A stretch of DNA of 59,117 nt, from the NCBI GenBank assembly GCA_017577565.1, contig PKRH01000003.1, positions 1 through 59,117 of the forward strand, written 5' to 3'. Numbering within the stretch: position 1 is the first letter of the stretch; the number at the start of each line of letters is the position of its first letter. The stretch comes from Thermoanaerobacterales bacterium (GTDB lineage: Bacteria > Actinomycetota > Acidimicrobiia > Acidimicrobiales > JACDCH01). The position numbers and the translations under genes were made by a program. The notes under the pieces were generated by a model. The model saw only the letters and a list, made by a program, of their open reading frames with translations, made no database searches and was not told where the DNA came from. This document shows, piece by piece, positions 15,242 through 25,826 of this stretch.

Positions 15242-16540
15242 GTGGCGTTCCGCTTCACGACCCGGCCGGGGCACCCCACCTTCGCCGACCTGCCCTGGGA
15301 GGAGCCGCTCGCCGAGTGGGACACGGAGCGGCTGGTCACGCCGGTCCGGGGCATCCATCGCCACGTCGTCCGGTTCGTCGCCTACGGTCCCCAGCTCTAC
15401 GCGCTGAAGGAGCTGCCGGGCCGGCTGGCCGAGCGGGAGTACCGGCTCCTGCGGGGGCTGGCGGAGCGGTCGGTGCCGGTCGTCGAGGCGGTGGGCGTGG
15501 CCACCGGCCGCACGACGCGGGAGGGCGAGCCGCTCGACGACGTGCTCATCACCGAGCACCTGCGCTACTCGCTGCCCTACCGGGCGCTGTTCAGCCGGCG
15601 CAGCCTCAGCGACCTGTGGGAGCCGCTGCTCGACGCCCTCGCGCAGCTGCTCGTCCGGGCCCACCTCGCCGGGTTCTTCTGGGGCGACTGCTCGCTGTCG
15701 AACACCCTGTTCCGCCGGGACGCGGGCGCGCTGGCCGCCTACATCGTCGACGTCGAGACCGGCGAGATGCACCCGTCGCTGTCGGACGGCCAGCGGCGCC
15801 ACGACCTGGACATCGCGCAGACCAACGTCGCCGGCGAGCTGCTCGACATCGTCGCCGCCACCCGGCCGGACGGGCGCTCGACCCTGCTCGACGACGACCG
15901 CCAGCTCGACCCGGCCGCCGTGGCCGACGACCTGTGCAAGCGCTACGAGGGCCTCTGGCACGAGCTCACGACCGACGAGCTGATCCCCGAGGGGGAGGAG
16001 TGGCGGGTCACCGACCGGGTGCGGCGGCTCAACGACCTCGGCTTCGACGTCGCCGAGATCGAGCTGGTCGACGACCCGGCGGAGGACGGCCGCCGCTTCC
16101 GGCTCGCCACCCGGGTGGTCGAGCCGGGCCACCACCGGCGCCGGCTGCTGCAGCTGACCGGCCTCGACGTCCAGGAGAACCAGGCCCGCCGCCTGCTCAA
16201 CGACATCCTCGGGTACAGGACGGCCATCGAGGTGGAGACCGGCGTGAGCCTCAGCGAGCAGGTCGCCGCCATGCGGTGGATGGTCGAGGTCTTCGAGCCG
16301 ACCCTGGCCCGGGTGCCGGCCGAGCTGCGCGACCGGCTCGAGGACGCGGAGATCTACCACCAGATCCTCGAGCACCGGTGGTTCCTGTCCGAGCGCGCCG
16401 GCCGGGACGTCGGGCTCGAGGCCGCCACCGACGACTACCTCGCCTCGGTGCTCCCGGCCCAGGGCGACGAGCGGACCGTCCTCGACCCGGCGACGAGCGA
16501 GCTCCCCGTCATCGGCGGACCGGACCCGGAGGTGACCTGA
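15242..16540 (+). CDS. DUF4032 protein, kinase-like fold
   Basis: A 432-residue protein with GTG start. The N-terminal ~230 residues resemble lipopolysaccharide/Kdo kinase-like folds: YALKELPGRLAEREYRLL would carry the ATP-binding Lys and helix-C Glu, and FWGDCSLSNTLFRRD followed by IVDVETGEMH looks like the catalytic and metal-binding loops. The remainder (DLCKRYEGLWHELTTDELI, then the EIYHQILEHRWFLSE segment) matches the DUF4032 region. It begins ten bases after the preceding membrane protein. A phosphotransfer activity is inferred from the motif arrangement; no substrate is known. Confidence 0.8.
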   Translation: MAFRFTTRPGHPTFADLPWEEPLAEWDTERLVTPVRGIHRHVVRFVAYGPQLYALKELPGRLAEREYRLLRGLAERSVPVVEAVGVATGRTTREGEPLDDVLITEHLRYSLPYRALFSRRSLSDLWEPLLDALAQLLVRAHLAGFFWGDCSLSNTLFRRDAGALAAYIVDVETGEMHPSLSDGQRRHDLDIAQTNVAGELLDIVAATRPDGRSTLLDDDRQLDPAAVADDLCKRYEGLWHELTTDELIPEGEEWRVTDRVRRLNDLGFDVAEIELVDDPAEDGRRFRLATRVVEPGHHRRRLLQLTGLDVQENQARRLLNDILGYRTAIEVETGVSLSEQVAAMRWMVEVFEPTLARVPAELRDRLEDAEIYHQILEHRWFLSERAGRDVGLEAATDDYLASVLPAQGDERTVLDPATSELPVIGGPDPEVT

Positions 16541-16650
16541 TGGGGGCGGAGCGTCCGACCTGCAGCCGCCGCCAGGCGGCCGGCGCGGTCGGGATCCGGT
16601 GGGTCGCGGGCGCGGCTCGGCTCCGGGGCGACGTCTGAGCCAGGATCACG

Positions 16651-18402
16651 GTGGTGACGACCCCGCTCCGGTCCCCCGCCCCCGCCGACCCGCCGCCGCG
16701 GCGCCGCCGCTTCGCGCTCCGGCGCCGGCGCGCCGAGCCGTTCTCGGCCGGGTGGCTCGAGCTCGGTCCCGTCCCGCTCGAGCTGCACCGGCCCGATCCC
16801 GAGGGCCCGGCCATGTTCCGGCCCCGGCGCCGGTGGATCGAGCTCGGCACCGTCGTCGCCGCGCTCGTCGCGCTGGCCACGGCCGCCCTCGTCGGGGGCA
16901 TCGTCTACCGGGCCACCCGGGTGCACGTCGACGTCGAGGGGATCGAGGACGGCGCCGCCATCACCACCTTCGACGCCGCCGCGCTGGAGGTCCGCTTCGA
17001 GTTCGACTCGGTCGAGCAGGCCGCCGAGGCCACCCTCGCCGTCGACGACGAGGAGGTCGAGGAGCCCGCGGTGCTGGGACCGTTCATGGTGTGGCGGCCG
17101 CCCGAGCCCCTCGCCGAGGGCGACCACAGCATCGAGGTGCGGGTGCCGCGGCCGGTCTTCGGCGACTCGGTCCACCGCTGGGAGTTCACCGTCGACGGCA
17201 CGCCGCCGGCGCTCGAGGTGCCCACGGCCACCGACCCGGTCGGGATCGACGAGCCGGCGGAGGTGTCGGGCACGGTCGAGGAGGGCGCCGAGCTGACGGC
17301 CGACGGCGACCCGGTGGAGGTCGACGACGAGGGCCGGTTCACGCTGTCCTTCGACCGCCCGCCGGCCGGGCCCATCACCCTCGAGGCCACCGACCGGGCC
17401 GGGAACAAGACGACGACCTCGGTCGTCGTGCCGGTGGCCTACCCGGGGCTGCGGGCCGTGCACGTCAGCGGGGTCGGGTGGGCCAGCCCGCAGCTGCGCG
17501 ACCCCATCCTGCGCATGCTCGACGAGGGGCGCATCGACGCCATCGCCCTCGACCTCAAGGACGAGAACGGTGTCGTCGCCTTCGACACGACGGTCGCCCG
17601 GGCGCACGAGATCGGCGCGGTCACCGCCCACTACGACCTGGAGGAGGTCGTGGAGACCGTCGAGCGGCACGGCGGGCGGGTCGTCGGCCGCATCGCCGCC
17701 TTCCGCGACCCGGTCCTCGTCGACGCGGCCTGGGCGGCCGGCCAGCACGACCAGGTCATCCAGTCGGTGGGCGGCGGGGTCTACGACGCCTTCGGCCGGT
17801 TCAGCAACCCCGCGAGCGCCCCCGTGCGCCGCTACAACCTCGACCTGGCCATCGACGCCGTCAACCACGGGGTGACCGACATCCTCTGGGACGACGTGCG
17901 CCTGCCGACCGGCGAGCCCGACACGATCGTCGTGCCCGGGCTCACGTCGTCGCCCTCGGACGTCATCACCGGCTTCCTGGCCGAGGCCCACAGCGAGCTG
18001 CGCCGCCGGGGCGCCTACCAGGGGGCCACGACCGTCGGCATCGCGGCCGACACCGGCGACCCCATCGGCCAGGACGTCGCCCGCATGGCCCGCAACACCG
18101 ACTACCTCTCGCCCCAGATCTACCCGGGGTACTGGTCGGCCGGCCGCTACGGCGTGCCCGACCCGGCCCGCCAGCCCGGCGAGTTCGCCACCGCGCTGCT
18201 CACCCGGTACCAGCAGGTGACGGCCGGCACGGGGGTCGTCGTCGCGCCGTGGCTGCAGAACTTCGAGCTGCAGGGGGTCAGCTACGGCGACGCCGAGGTG
18301 CGGGCGATGATCGACGCCCTGCGGGCGCTCGAGGTCGACAGCTGGCTGCTGTGGAGCCCGCGCATCCAGTACTCCGCGGGGGCGCTCGACCCCGCTGGGT
18401 GA
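16651..18402 (+). CDS. Putative glycoside hydrolase, DUF4015 type, membrane-anchored
   Basis: A 583-residue protein. The order is a basic cytoplasmic N-terminus (residues 1-65), one membrane helix (about 67-89), a divergent beta domain, then an Ig-like domain near residues 190-265 (ending in LEATDRAGNKTTTSVVV). The catalytic-type TIM barrel covers residues 270-580. Barrel signatures are VHVSGVGWASPQL, IDAIALDLKDENG, VVGRIAAFRDP, DILWDDVRLP and YLSPQIYPGYW, typical of the DUF4015/GHL group. The acidic residues in LDLKDE and LWDDV are likely active-site candidates. It probably acts on an envelope polysaccharide. GTG 16651 and GTG 16654 are both possible starts. Confidence 0.82.
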   Translation: MVTTPLRSPAPADPPPRRRRFALRRRRAEPFSAGWLELGPVPLELHRPDPEGPAMFRPRRRWIELGTVVAALVALATAALVGGIVYRATRVHVDVEGIEDGAAITTFDAAALEVRFEFDSVEQAAEATLAVDDEEVEEPAVLGPFMVWRPPEPLAEGDHSIEVRVPRPVFGDSVHRWEFTVDGTPPALEVPTATDPVGIDEPAEVSGTVEEGAELTADGDPVEVDDEGRFTLSFDRPPAGPITLEATDRAGNKTTTSVVVPVAYPGLRAVHVSGVGWASPQLRDPILRMLDEGRIDAIALDLKDENGVVAFDTTVARAHEIGAVTAHYDLEEVVETVERHGGRVVGRIAAFRDPVLVDAAWAAGQHDQVIQSVGGGVYDAFGRFSNPASAPVRRYNLDLAIDAVNHGVTDILWDDVRLPTGEPDTIVVPGLTSSPSDVITGFLAEAHSELRRRGAYQGATTVGIAADTGDPIGQDVARMARNTDYLSPQIYPGYWSAGRYGVPDPARQPGEFATALLTRYQQVTAGTGVVVAPWLQNFELQGVSYGDAEVRAMIDALRALEVDSWLLWSPRIQYSAGALDPAG

Positions 18403-18429
18403 ACGTCGTTGCGGGGTGCCGCGGGCGGG

Positions 18430-18435
18430 TAGGGT
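18430..18435 (+). promoter_or_regulatory. Leaderless -10 box (ECF sigma gene)
   Basis: TAGGGT ends six bases before the ATG of the sigma factor gene. No SigR-type GGAAT-N18-GTT promoter was found directly upstream, so autoregulation is not evident here. Confidence 0.45.
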
Positions 18436-18441
18436 CCGGCC

Positions 18442-19026
18442 ATGGCCGATCAGGCGACGTTCGCGGACCAGGCGATGGAGCTCATGCCGTCGCTGTACGC
18501 CGCGGCGTTGCGGATGACCCGCAACCCGGCCGACGCCGAGGACCTCGTGCAGGAGACGTACCTGCGCGCCTACCGGGGCTTCGGCGGGTTCGAGGAGGGC
18601 ACCAACCTGAAGGCCTGGCTCTACCGCATCCTGACCAACACCTACATCAACACCTACCGGGCCAGGAAGCGGCGCCCCGACGAGACCGACCTCGACGAGG
18701 TCGAGGACCTCTACCTCTACCGGCGCATCGGCGGGCTCGAGGCCGCGCTGGCCGGGCGGAGCGCCGAGGACGAGCTGCTCGACCGGTTCACCGACCAGGA
18801 GGTGAAGGAGGCCCTCGAGTCGCTGCCGGAGAACTTCCGGCTGGCCGTCCTGCTCGCGGACGTCGAGGGCTTCTCCTACAAGGAGATCGCCGAGATCCTC
18901 GACATCCCGATCGGTACCGTCATGAGCAGGCTCCACCGCGGAAGAAAGGCGCTGCAGAAGCGGTTGTACGAGTTCGCAGTGGAGAGGAACCTCACTGCTG
19001 CCGTCCCCGACGACGCGCACGTCTGA
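18442..19026 (+). CDS. ECF sigma factor, SigR/SigH type
   Basis: A 194-residue RNA polymerase sigma factor. Region 2 has YAAALRMTRNPADAEDLVQE and the very characteristic NLKAWLYRILTNTYINTYRA of the SigR (Streptomyces) and SigH (Mycobacterium) group. Region 4 has SYKEIAEILDIPIGTVMSRL and HRGRKALQKRL. This group controls the thiol-oxidative stress response from GGAAT-N18-GTT promoters. The next gene, two bases downstream, encodes its redox-sensing anti-sigma factor. Two candidate target promoters occur in this window (29737-29762 and 42841-42866). Confidence 0.95.
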   Translation: MADQATFADQAMELMPSLYAAALRMTRNPADAEDLVQETYLRAYRGFGGFEEGTNLKAWLYRILTNTYINTYRARKRRPDETDLDEVEDLYLYRRIGGLEAALAGRSAEDELLDRFTDQEVKEALESLPENFRLAVLLADVEGFSYKEIAEILDIPIGTVMSRLHRGRKALQKRLYEFAVERNLTAAVPDDAHV

Positions 19027-19028
19027 CC

Positions 19029-19295
19029 ATGTCTGAACCGACCGACGAGTGCCGCGAAGCACTCCACGAGCTCTACGGCTACCTCGACGGCGAGCTGACG
19101 CCGGAGAAGCGGGAGGCGATCGGGCGGCACCTCGACCAGTGCCTGCCCTGCGCCGAGCCCTACGACTTCGAGGCCGAGCTGCGCGAGGTCATCCGGCGCA
19201 AGTGCCAGGAGCAGGTGCCGGAGTCGCTCGTGGCCAAGGTGCGCGCGGCCCTGGCCGCCGAGCAGCTGCGCCAGGGCACCACCGACGGCGCCTGA
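19029..19295 (+). CDS. Zinc-binding anti-sigma factor, RsrA/RshA-like
   Basis: An 88-residue protein with the ZAS motif His34-x3-Cys38-x2-Cys41 (HLDQCLPC) and an additional Cys8 in the N-terminal helix. This is the ligand pattern of RsrA, which releases SigR when the thiols form a disulphide. A further Cys lies in IRRKCQEQVPESL. It starts two bases after the sigma gene. A hairpin follows. Partner identity is clear from the gene pair. Confidence 0.92.
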   Translation: MSEPTDECREALHELYGYLDGELTPEKREAIGRHLDQCLPCAEPYDFEAELREVIRRKCQEQVPESLVAKVRAALAAEQLRQGTTDGA

Positions 19296-19327
19296 GCCGG
19301 CGCGCGGCCCCGGGAGGCGGCGCCGGC
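19296..19327. terminator. Hairpin between converging genes
   Basis: An 8-bp inverted repeat (GCCGGCGC with its complement) around a 16-base loop, exactly between the stops of the anti-sigma and sugar-transferase genes. The loop is large, so this is a moderate candidate. Confidence 0.45.
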
Positions 19328-19329
19328 CG

Positions 19330-20046
19330 TCAGTGCGCGCCCCGGGCCGTGATGACGGCCACCGGGGTGCGGAGGAGGATGGCCAGGTCGCGCCAGAGGC
19401 TCCACGACCGCACGTACTCGGCGTCGATGGCGACCCGCTCGGGGTAGTCGACGGTCGAGCGGCCGTTGACCTGCCAGGCGCCGGTGATGCCCGGCCGGAC
19501 CGACAGGTAGGCGTCGCGGTGGGCGCCGTAGTTCTCGATCTCCGCGGGGACGACCGGCCGGGGCCCGACGACGCTCATGTGCCCGGCCAGGACGTTCAGC
19601 CACTGGGGCAGCTCGTCCAGGCTGGAGCGCCGCAGGAACCGGCCGACCCGGGTGATGCGCTGGTCGACCTCGGCCGGGAGCTTGTAGCCGTTCTCGACGT
19701 ACTCCTGCATCAGCAGGGGGTCGGCCTCCAGCAGCCGCTCGGCCTCCGGCCGCATGGTGCGGAACTTGTACATGCGGAAGGTCCGCCCGCCCAGGCCCAC
19801 CCGCTCGTGGGCGAAGAGCACCGGCCGGCCGGAGGTCACGAGCACGACCAGCGCGGTGACCAGGCCGACGACGAGCACCACCGGCGCGGTGACGAGTACG
19901 ACGACGAGGTCGAGGGCCCGCTTGGCCCGCGAGGTCGCGGGTCGGGCCGGCGGCACGACGGCGGGCAGCGCCGTCGGCACGGGCGCGACCGGGACCGCGG
20001 GCGACGGGCGTTCGACCTCCTCCTCCCCCAGCTGTCGCACGTCCAT
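19330..20046 (-). CDS. Bacterial sugar transferase (undecaprenyl-phosphate priming type)
   Basis: A 238-residue protein transferring a sugar-1-phosphate to a polyprenyl phosphate carrier. It has a short Pro-rich N-terminus and one membrane helix (about residues 47-72), then the catalytic domain with FRMYKFRTMRPEAE, RRSSLDELPQWLNVLAG, SVVGPRPV and VRPGITGAWQVNGRS. This is the compact PglC/WbaP-C-terminal form, without the four extra helices of long homologues. The start at 20046 is chosen because a run of GGGGG precedes it and the upstream extension is Arg-rich shadow sequence. No other glycan genes adjoin it, so the product is unknown. Confidence 0.88.
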   Translation of the reverse strand: MDVRQLGEEEVERPSPAVPVAPVPTALPAVVPPARPATSRAKRALDLVVVLVTAPVVLVVGLVTALVVLVTSGRPVLFAHERVGLGGRTFRMYKFRTMRPEAERLLEADPLLMQEYVENGYKLPAEVDQRITRVGRFLRRSSLDELPQWLNVLAGHMSVVGPRPVVPAEIENYGAHRDAYLSVRPGITGAWQVNGRSTVDYPERVAIDAEYVRSWSLWRDLAILLRTPVAVITARGAH

Positions 20047-20201
20047 CCCCCTGCTTCGGGCACCCGCTCGAACCCTCACCCGACCGCCGCAACTTAGCAG
20101 CGGTGATGTCACCGCCGCTCGGTGTGCTCCCGCCCCCCGAGCGGTGGCCACGCAGCGTGCCGGGCGGGGTGCGGGGTTCGCGGGTCCCGGGCCCGAGTGC
20201 C

Positions 20202-20207
20202 TAGCAT
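20202..20207 (+). promoter_or_regulatory. Leaderless -10 box (small membrane protein)
   Basis: TAGCAT, seven bases before ATG 20215. The hexamer overlaps the alternative ATG 20206, which argues against that start. Confidence 0.45.
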
Positions 20208-20214
20208 GCGCTGC

Positions 20215-20343
20215 ATGCTCGCCGTGGTCTGGCACTACTGGATCGGCGTCGCGCTCACCGTCGGCGTCCTGCTGACCGTGGTCGCGCTCGCCGTCGGCTA
20301 CCTCAAGGAAGTCGAGTCGCAGCGCTACCCGAAGGGGCGGTAG
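20215..20343 (+). CDS. Small single-helix membrane protein (42 aa)
   Basis: Starts with MLAVVWHYWIGVALTVGVLL, continues through one hydrophobic helix (about residues 9-31) and ends in a polar stretch rich in Lys, Glu and Arg (SQRYPKGR). It lies four bases before the metalloprotease gene and so is probably co-transcribed. Clean codon bias and its own leaderless promoter support a real gene. Function is unknown. Confidence 0.65.
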   Translation: MLAVVWHYWIGVALTVGVLLTVVALAVGYLKEVESQRYPKGR

Positions 20344-20347
20344 GCCC

Positions 20348-21436
20348 GTGGCGAGCCCCGTCGACTGGGATCTCGCCGAGCGGGTGGCGGTCCGGGTCGC
20401 CGGGCGGGAGCCGCTGGCCGAGTCGTACCACTACGCGCGCCTCGCCCGGGACTTCGAGGAGGTCACCGCGCTCGCCGAGGAGCTGGTCGAGCGGGCGACC
20501 GGCCTGCGGTCCGCCAGCGGGCCGGCGCGGGCTCGGGTCGTCGACCGGGGCGACTGGGTGCGGGCCAACATCGCCAGCTTCGGGCGGCTGCTCCGGCCGC
20601 TCACCGACCGCATGGCCGAGCGCCTCGAGGACCGGCGGGGCCCGGGGGCCCTGCTGGCCGGCGCGTCGCGCAAGGCCGCCGCGGTCGAGATCGGGGCCGT
20701 CCTCGGGTGGATGGCCACCCGGGTGCTGGGCCAGTACGACCTGCTGATCATCGAGGACGAGGACCCCGACGACCAGGACATCGTCTACTACGTGGGGCCC
20801 AACGTGCTGGCGCTGGAGAAGCGGTTCGGCTTCCCGCCCCGCGAGTTCCGCCTCTGGCTGGCGCTGCACGAGGTCACCCACCGGGCGCAGTTCACCGGCA
20901 TCCCGTGGCTGCGCGAGCACTTCCTGTCGCTGGTCAACAAGACGCTGGAGGCGGTCGACCCCGACCCCCGGCGCTTCCTCGACGCCCTGGCCCGGGTGGT
21001 CGAGGACCTGCGGTCGGGCAACAACCCGCTGGACGAGGGCGGCCTGGCCACGCTGCTGGCCAGCCCCGACCAGCGTGACCTGTTCGGCCGCATCGGCGGG
21101 ATGATGAGCCTGCTCGAGGGCCACGGCGACGTGACCATGGACCGCGCCGGCGAGGGGCACGTCCCCTCCGCCGACCGCTTCTCCCGGGCGCTGCGCCAGC
21201 GCCGCCGCGAGGGCGGCAGCGTCGCCAAGCTGGTCCAGCGGCTGGTCGGCATCGACGCCAAGCTCAAGCAGTACGCGCAGGGCGAGTCCTTCATCCGCTA
21301 CGTCGAGCGCCACGGCGGGCCCCGGGCCCTCGACGCCGCCTGGCGGGGGCCGGAGTGGCTCCCCGACATGTCGGAGATCCGCTCGCCGCAGGACTGGCTC
21401 GACCGCGTGCGCCTGTCCGAGGAGCTCGTCGGCTAG
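20348..21436 (+). CDS. Zinc-dependent metalloprotease, DUF2342 family
   Basis: A 362-residue protein with GTG start. It carries the zincin motif HEVTH in LWLALHEVTHRAQF, and the later LLEGHGDVTMD segment, both characteristic of the actinobacterial DUF2342 family (annotated in some genomes as F420-biosynthesis associated, without proof of that role). The family is normally found just before tilS and hpt, as here. The substrate is unknown. Confidence 0.88.
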   Translation: MASPVDWDLAERVAVRVAGREPLAESYHYARLARDFEEVTALAEELVERATGLRSASGPARARVVDRGDWVRANIASFGRLLRPLTDRMAERLEDRRGPGALLAGASRKAAAVEIGAVLGWMATRVLGQYDLLIIEDEDPDDQDIVYYVGPNVLALEKRFGFPPREFRLWLALHEVTHRAQFTGIPWLREHFLSLVNKTLEAVDPDPRRFLDALARVVEDLRSGNNPLDEGGLATLLASPDQRDLFGRIGGMMSLLEGHGDVTMDRAGEGHVPSADRFSRALRQRRREGGSVAKLVQRLVGIDAKLKQYAQGESFIRYVERHGGPRALDAAWRGPEWLPDMSEIRSPQDWLDRVRLSEELVG

Positions 21437-21449
21437 GTCGGGCACGGCG

Positions 21450-22355
21450 GTGGCGGACGACCCGGCGGACGACCTGCTCGACCGGCTCGCCGCCCGGTGC
21501 GACTTCCCGCCGCCCGGCCGTGCGGTGACCTGCGCGGTGTCGGGCGGCGCCGACTCGCTGGCCCTGCTCGCGCTCGCCGCCCACGCCGGCTGCCGGGTGA
21601 CGGCGGTGCACGTCGACCACGGGCTGCGGCCCGGGTCGGCGGCCGAGGCCGAGGTCGTCCGGCGGGCGGCCGAGCGGTTCGGCGCCGCCTTCCGGGCCGA
21701 GTCGGTGCGGGTGCCGCCGGGCCCCAACCTGGAGGCCCGGGCCCGGGCCGCCCGCTACGCCGTGCTGCCCCCCGACGTGCTCACCGGCCACACCGCCGAC
21801 GACCAGGCCGAGACCGTGCTCCTCAACCTGCTGCGGGGCGCCGGGCTGGACGGCCTCGCCGGGATGGACCCCGCCCGCCGGCCGCTGCGGCGGCTGCGCC
21901 GGCGGGAGACCCGGGCGCTGTGCGAGGCGCTGGAGCTGTCGCCGGTGGCCGACCACACCAACGTCGACCCGGCGTTCCGGCGCAACCGGGTGCGGCACGA
22001 GCTGATCCCGCTGCTCGACGACATCGCCGGCCGGGACGTCGTGCCCGTCATCGCCCGCCAGGCCGACCTCCTGCGGGACGACGCCGCGCTGCTCGACGAG
22101 CTGGCCGCCGAGCTCGACCCCCGCGACGCCCGGGCGCTCGCCGCGGCGCCGCCGGCGCTGGCCCGGCGGGCGGTGCGGCGCTGGCTGCGGGAGGCCGGGC
22201 CGGGCGGCGAGGAGCGCCACCCTCCGGACGCGGCCGCCACCGAGCGGGTGCTGTCGGTGGCACGGGGCGAGGCGGTGGCCTGCGAGGTCGCCGGCGGGTG
22301 GCGGGTGGCGCGCTCGCGCGGCCGGCTGCGGCTGGAGCCGCCCGGCCGCCGGTGA
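21450..22355 (+). CDS. tilS: tRNA(Ile)-lysidine synthase
   Basis: Converts C34 of tRNA-Ile(CAT) to lysidine so that it reads AUA. The PP-loop CAVSGGADSLALLAL, HVDHGLRP and GHTADDQAETVLLNLLRG are diagnostic. At 301 residues it is the short actinobacterial form with a reduced C-terminal domain. GTG 21450 starts 13 bases after the metalloprotease gene. Confidence 0.95.
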   Translation: MADDPADDLLDRLAARCDFPPPGRAVTCAVSGGADSLALLALAAHAGCRVTAVHVDHGLRPGSAAEAEVVRRAAERFGAAFRAESVRVPPGPNLEARARAARYAVLPPDVLTGHTADDQAETVLLNLLRGAGLDGLAGMDPARRPLRRLRRRETRALCEALELSPVADHTNVDPAFRRNRVRHELIPLLDDIAGRDVVPVIARQADLLRDDAALLDELAAELDPRDARALAAAPPALARRAVRRWLREAGPGGEERHPPDAAATERVLSVARGEAVACEVAGGWRVARSRGRLRLEPPGRR

Positions 22356-22405
22356 GCCCGACCACCCGGCGTGGCCGCGCTTGGGACCGGCGGTGGGGCG
22401 GCCGG

Positions 22406-22411
22406 TAGCGT
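22406..22411 (+). promoter_or_regulatory. Leaderless -10 box (hpt)
   Basis: TAGCGT ends ten bases before the hpt ATG, with no SD between. Confidence 0.45.
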
Positions 22412-22421
22412 CTGGACCCGC

Positions 22422-23048
22422 ATGGCGAACGATCCCGGCGACATCCGCACCGCCCCCGGACCCTCCGTGCCCAAGGCACCCCCCGAGCACGCGGTGCACC
22501 ACTTCGAGGACCCGGCCCTGGGGCACGTCGTCGTCGGCGAGGAGCAGATCCGGGCCCGCATCGCCGAGCTCGGCCACCAGATCACCCTCGACTACGCGGA
22601 CGAGCCGCCGCTGCTCGTCTGCGTCCTCAAGGGCGCCTTCATCTTCCTCGCCGACCTCGTGCGGGCCATCCGCCTGCCGGTCGAGGTCGACTTCATGGCC
22701 GTGTCGTCCTACGGCGCCTCGACCCGCTCGTCCGGGGTCGTGCGCATCGTCAAGGACCTCGACATCGACCTGGCCGGCCGCCGGGTCATCCTCGTCGAGG
22801 ACATCGTCGACTCCGGGCTGACCCTCACCTTCCTGCGGCGCAACCTCCTCGCCCGCCAGCCGAAGAGCCTCGACGTGTGCGCCCTCTTCGTGCGCCAGGG
22901 CAACCAGAAGACCGAGGAGGTGCTGCGCTACGTCGGCTTCGAGATCCCGCCCGCCTTCGTCCTCGGCTACGGCCTCGACGTGGGCGAGCGCTACCGCAAC
23001 CTGCCCTACGTGTGCGAGTACCGCCCGCCGGGCGGCGATGCGGTCTGA
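22422..23048 (+). CDS. hpt: Hypoxanthine phosphoribosyltransferase
   Basis: Purine salvage enzyme joining hypoxanthine or guanine to PRPP. The 208-residue protein has LKGAFIFLADL, the PRPP loop VILVEDIVDSGLTLTFL, FMAVSSYGASTRSSG (flexible loop) and the C-terminal FVLGYGLDVGERYRNLPYV. ATG 22422 is chosen from the -10 spacing; the N-terminal ~30 residues are a non-conserved extension. It is followed by ftsH as in mycobacteria. Confidence 0.95.
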   Translation: MANDPGDIRTAPGPSVPKAPPEHAVHHFEDPALGHVVVGEEQIRARIAELGHQITLDYADEPPLLVCVLKGAFIFLADLVRAIRLPVEVDFMAVSSYGASTRSSGVVRIVKDLDIDLAGRRVILVEDIVDSGLTLTFLRRNLLARQPKSLDVCALFVRQGNQKTEEVLRYVGFEIPPAFVLGYGLDVGERYRNLPYVCEYRPPGGDAV

Positions 23049-23068
23049 CGCCGTCCCCCCTCCACCGG

Positions 23069-23074
23069 TAGCCT
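23069..23074 (+). promoter_or_regulatory. Leaderless -10 box (ftsH)
   Basis: TAGCCT ends ten bases before the ftsH GTG, with no SD between. Confidence 0.45.
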
Positions 23075-23084
23075 GGCCCGCACC

Positions 23085-25088
<2,004 letters not shown>

Positions 25089-25108
25089 GCGCCAGGGGAG
25101 GGGGACAC

Positions 25109-25723
25109 ATGTCGGACGAGTGGCCCAGCCGGGAGTTCCCGCCCATCGACACCCCGATGGACCTCGACCGCATCGCCAAGGCGGTGCGGGAGATCCTCGA
25201 GGCGATCGGCGAGGACCCCGACCGGGAGGGGCTGCGCGACACCCCGGTCCGGGTGGCCCGGCTGTTCGCCGAGGTGTGCTCCGGCCTGCACGAGCAGGCC
25301 GACACCCACCTGGCGGTCACCTTCGACGCCAGCCACGACGAGATGGTGATGGTGCGGGACATCCCGGTGCAGAGCCTCTGCGAGCACCACCTCATCCCGT
25401 TCATCGGCAAGGCGCACGTCGCCTACATCCCGGGGACCGACGGCCGCATCACCGGCCTGTCCAAGCTGGCCCGCCTGGTCGACGCCTACGCCCGCCGGCC
25501 CCAGGTGCAGGAGCGCCTGACCGTCCAGGTGGCCGACGAGATCGACCGCACCCTGCACCCCCGGGGCGTCATGGTGGTGGTCGAGGCCGAGCACCTGTGC
25601 ATGACCATGCGCGGGGTCCGCAAGCCCGGCGCCACGACGGTCACCTCGGCCGTGCGGGGCCTGTTCCGCACCAACGTGGCCACCCGCGAGGAGGCCATGC
25701 GCTTCATCATCGGCCAGCGCTGA
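25109..25723 (+). CDS. folE: GTP cyclohydrolase I
   Basis: First step of folate synthesis, GTP to dihydroneopterin triphosphate. The 204-residue protein has zinc and active-site motifs SLCEHHLIPFIGKAHVAYIP and VVVEAEHLCMTMRGVRKPG, plus the C-terminal FIIGQR end. ATG 25109 follows a strong GGGGAGGGGG ribosome site. It heads the folate/pantothenate/NAD gene cluster. Confidence 0.97.
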   Translation: MSDEWPSREFPPIDTPMDLDRIAKAVREILEAIGEDPDREGLRDTPVRVARLFAEVCSGLHEQADTHLAVTFDASHDEMVMVRDIPVQSLCEHHLIPFIGKAHVAYIPGTDGRITGLSKLARLVDAYARRPQVQERLTVQVADEIDRTLHPRGVMVVVEAEHLCMTMRGVRKPGATTVTSAVRGLFRTNVATREEAMRFIIGQR

Positions 25724-25812
25724 CGCGGCGCACCGGGCCCGCACCGGCCGGCGTGCACTCTGCGCGCGTGCACCGGCCCGCAGCGCACTGCCGAGCGTGG
25801 CGACGCGGGGCG

Positions 25813-25818
25813 TAGGAT
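25813..25818 (+). promoter_or_regulatory. Leaderless -10 box (folP)
   Basis: TAGGAT ends eight bases before GTG 25827. It supports that start over the upstream GTG 25797 and suggests a second promoter within the folate cluster. Confidence 0.5.
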
Positions 25819-25826
25819 GTGCACCT

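Noticed and set aside
20206..20208. Upstream ATG as start of the small membrane protein
   Set aside because: It lies inside the TAGCAT hexamer that serves as -10 box; ATG 20215 fits leaderless spacing.
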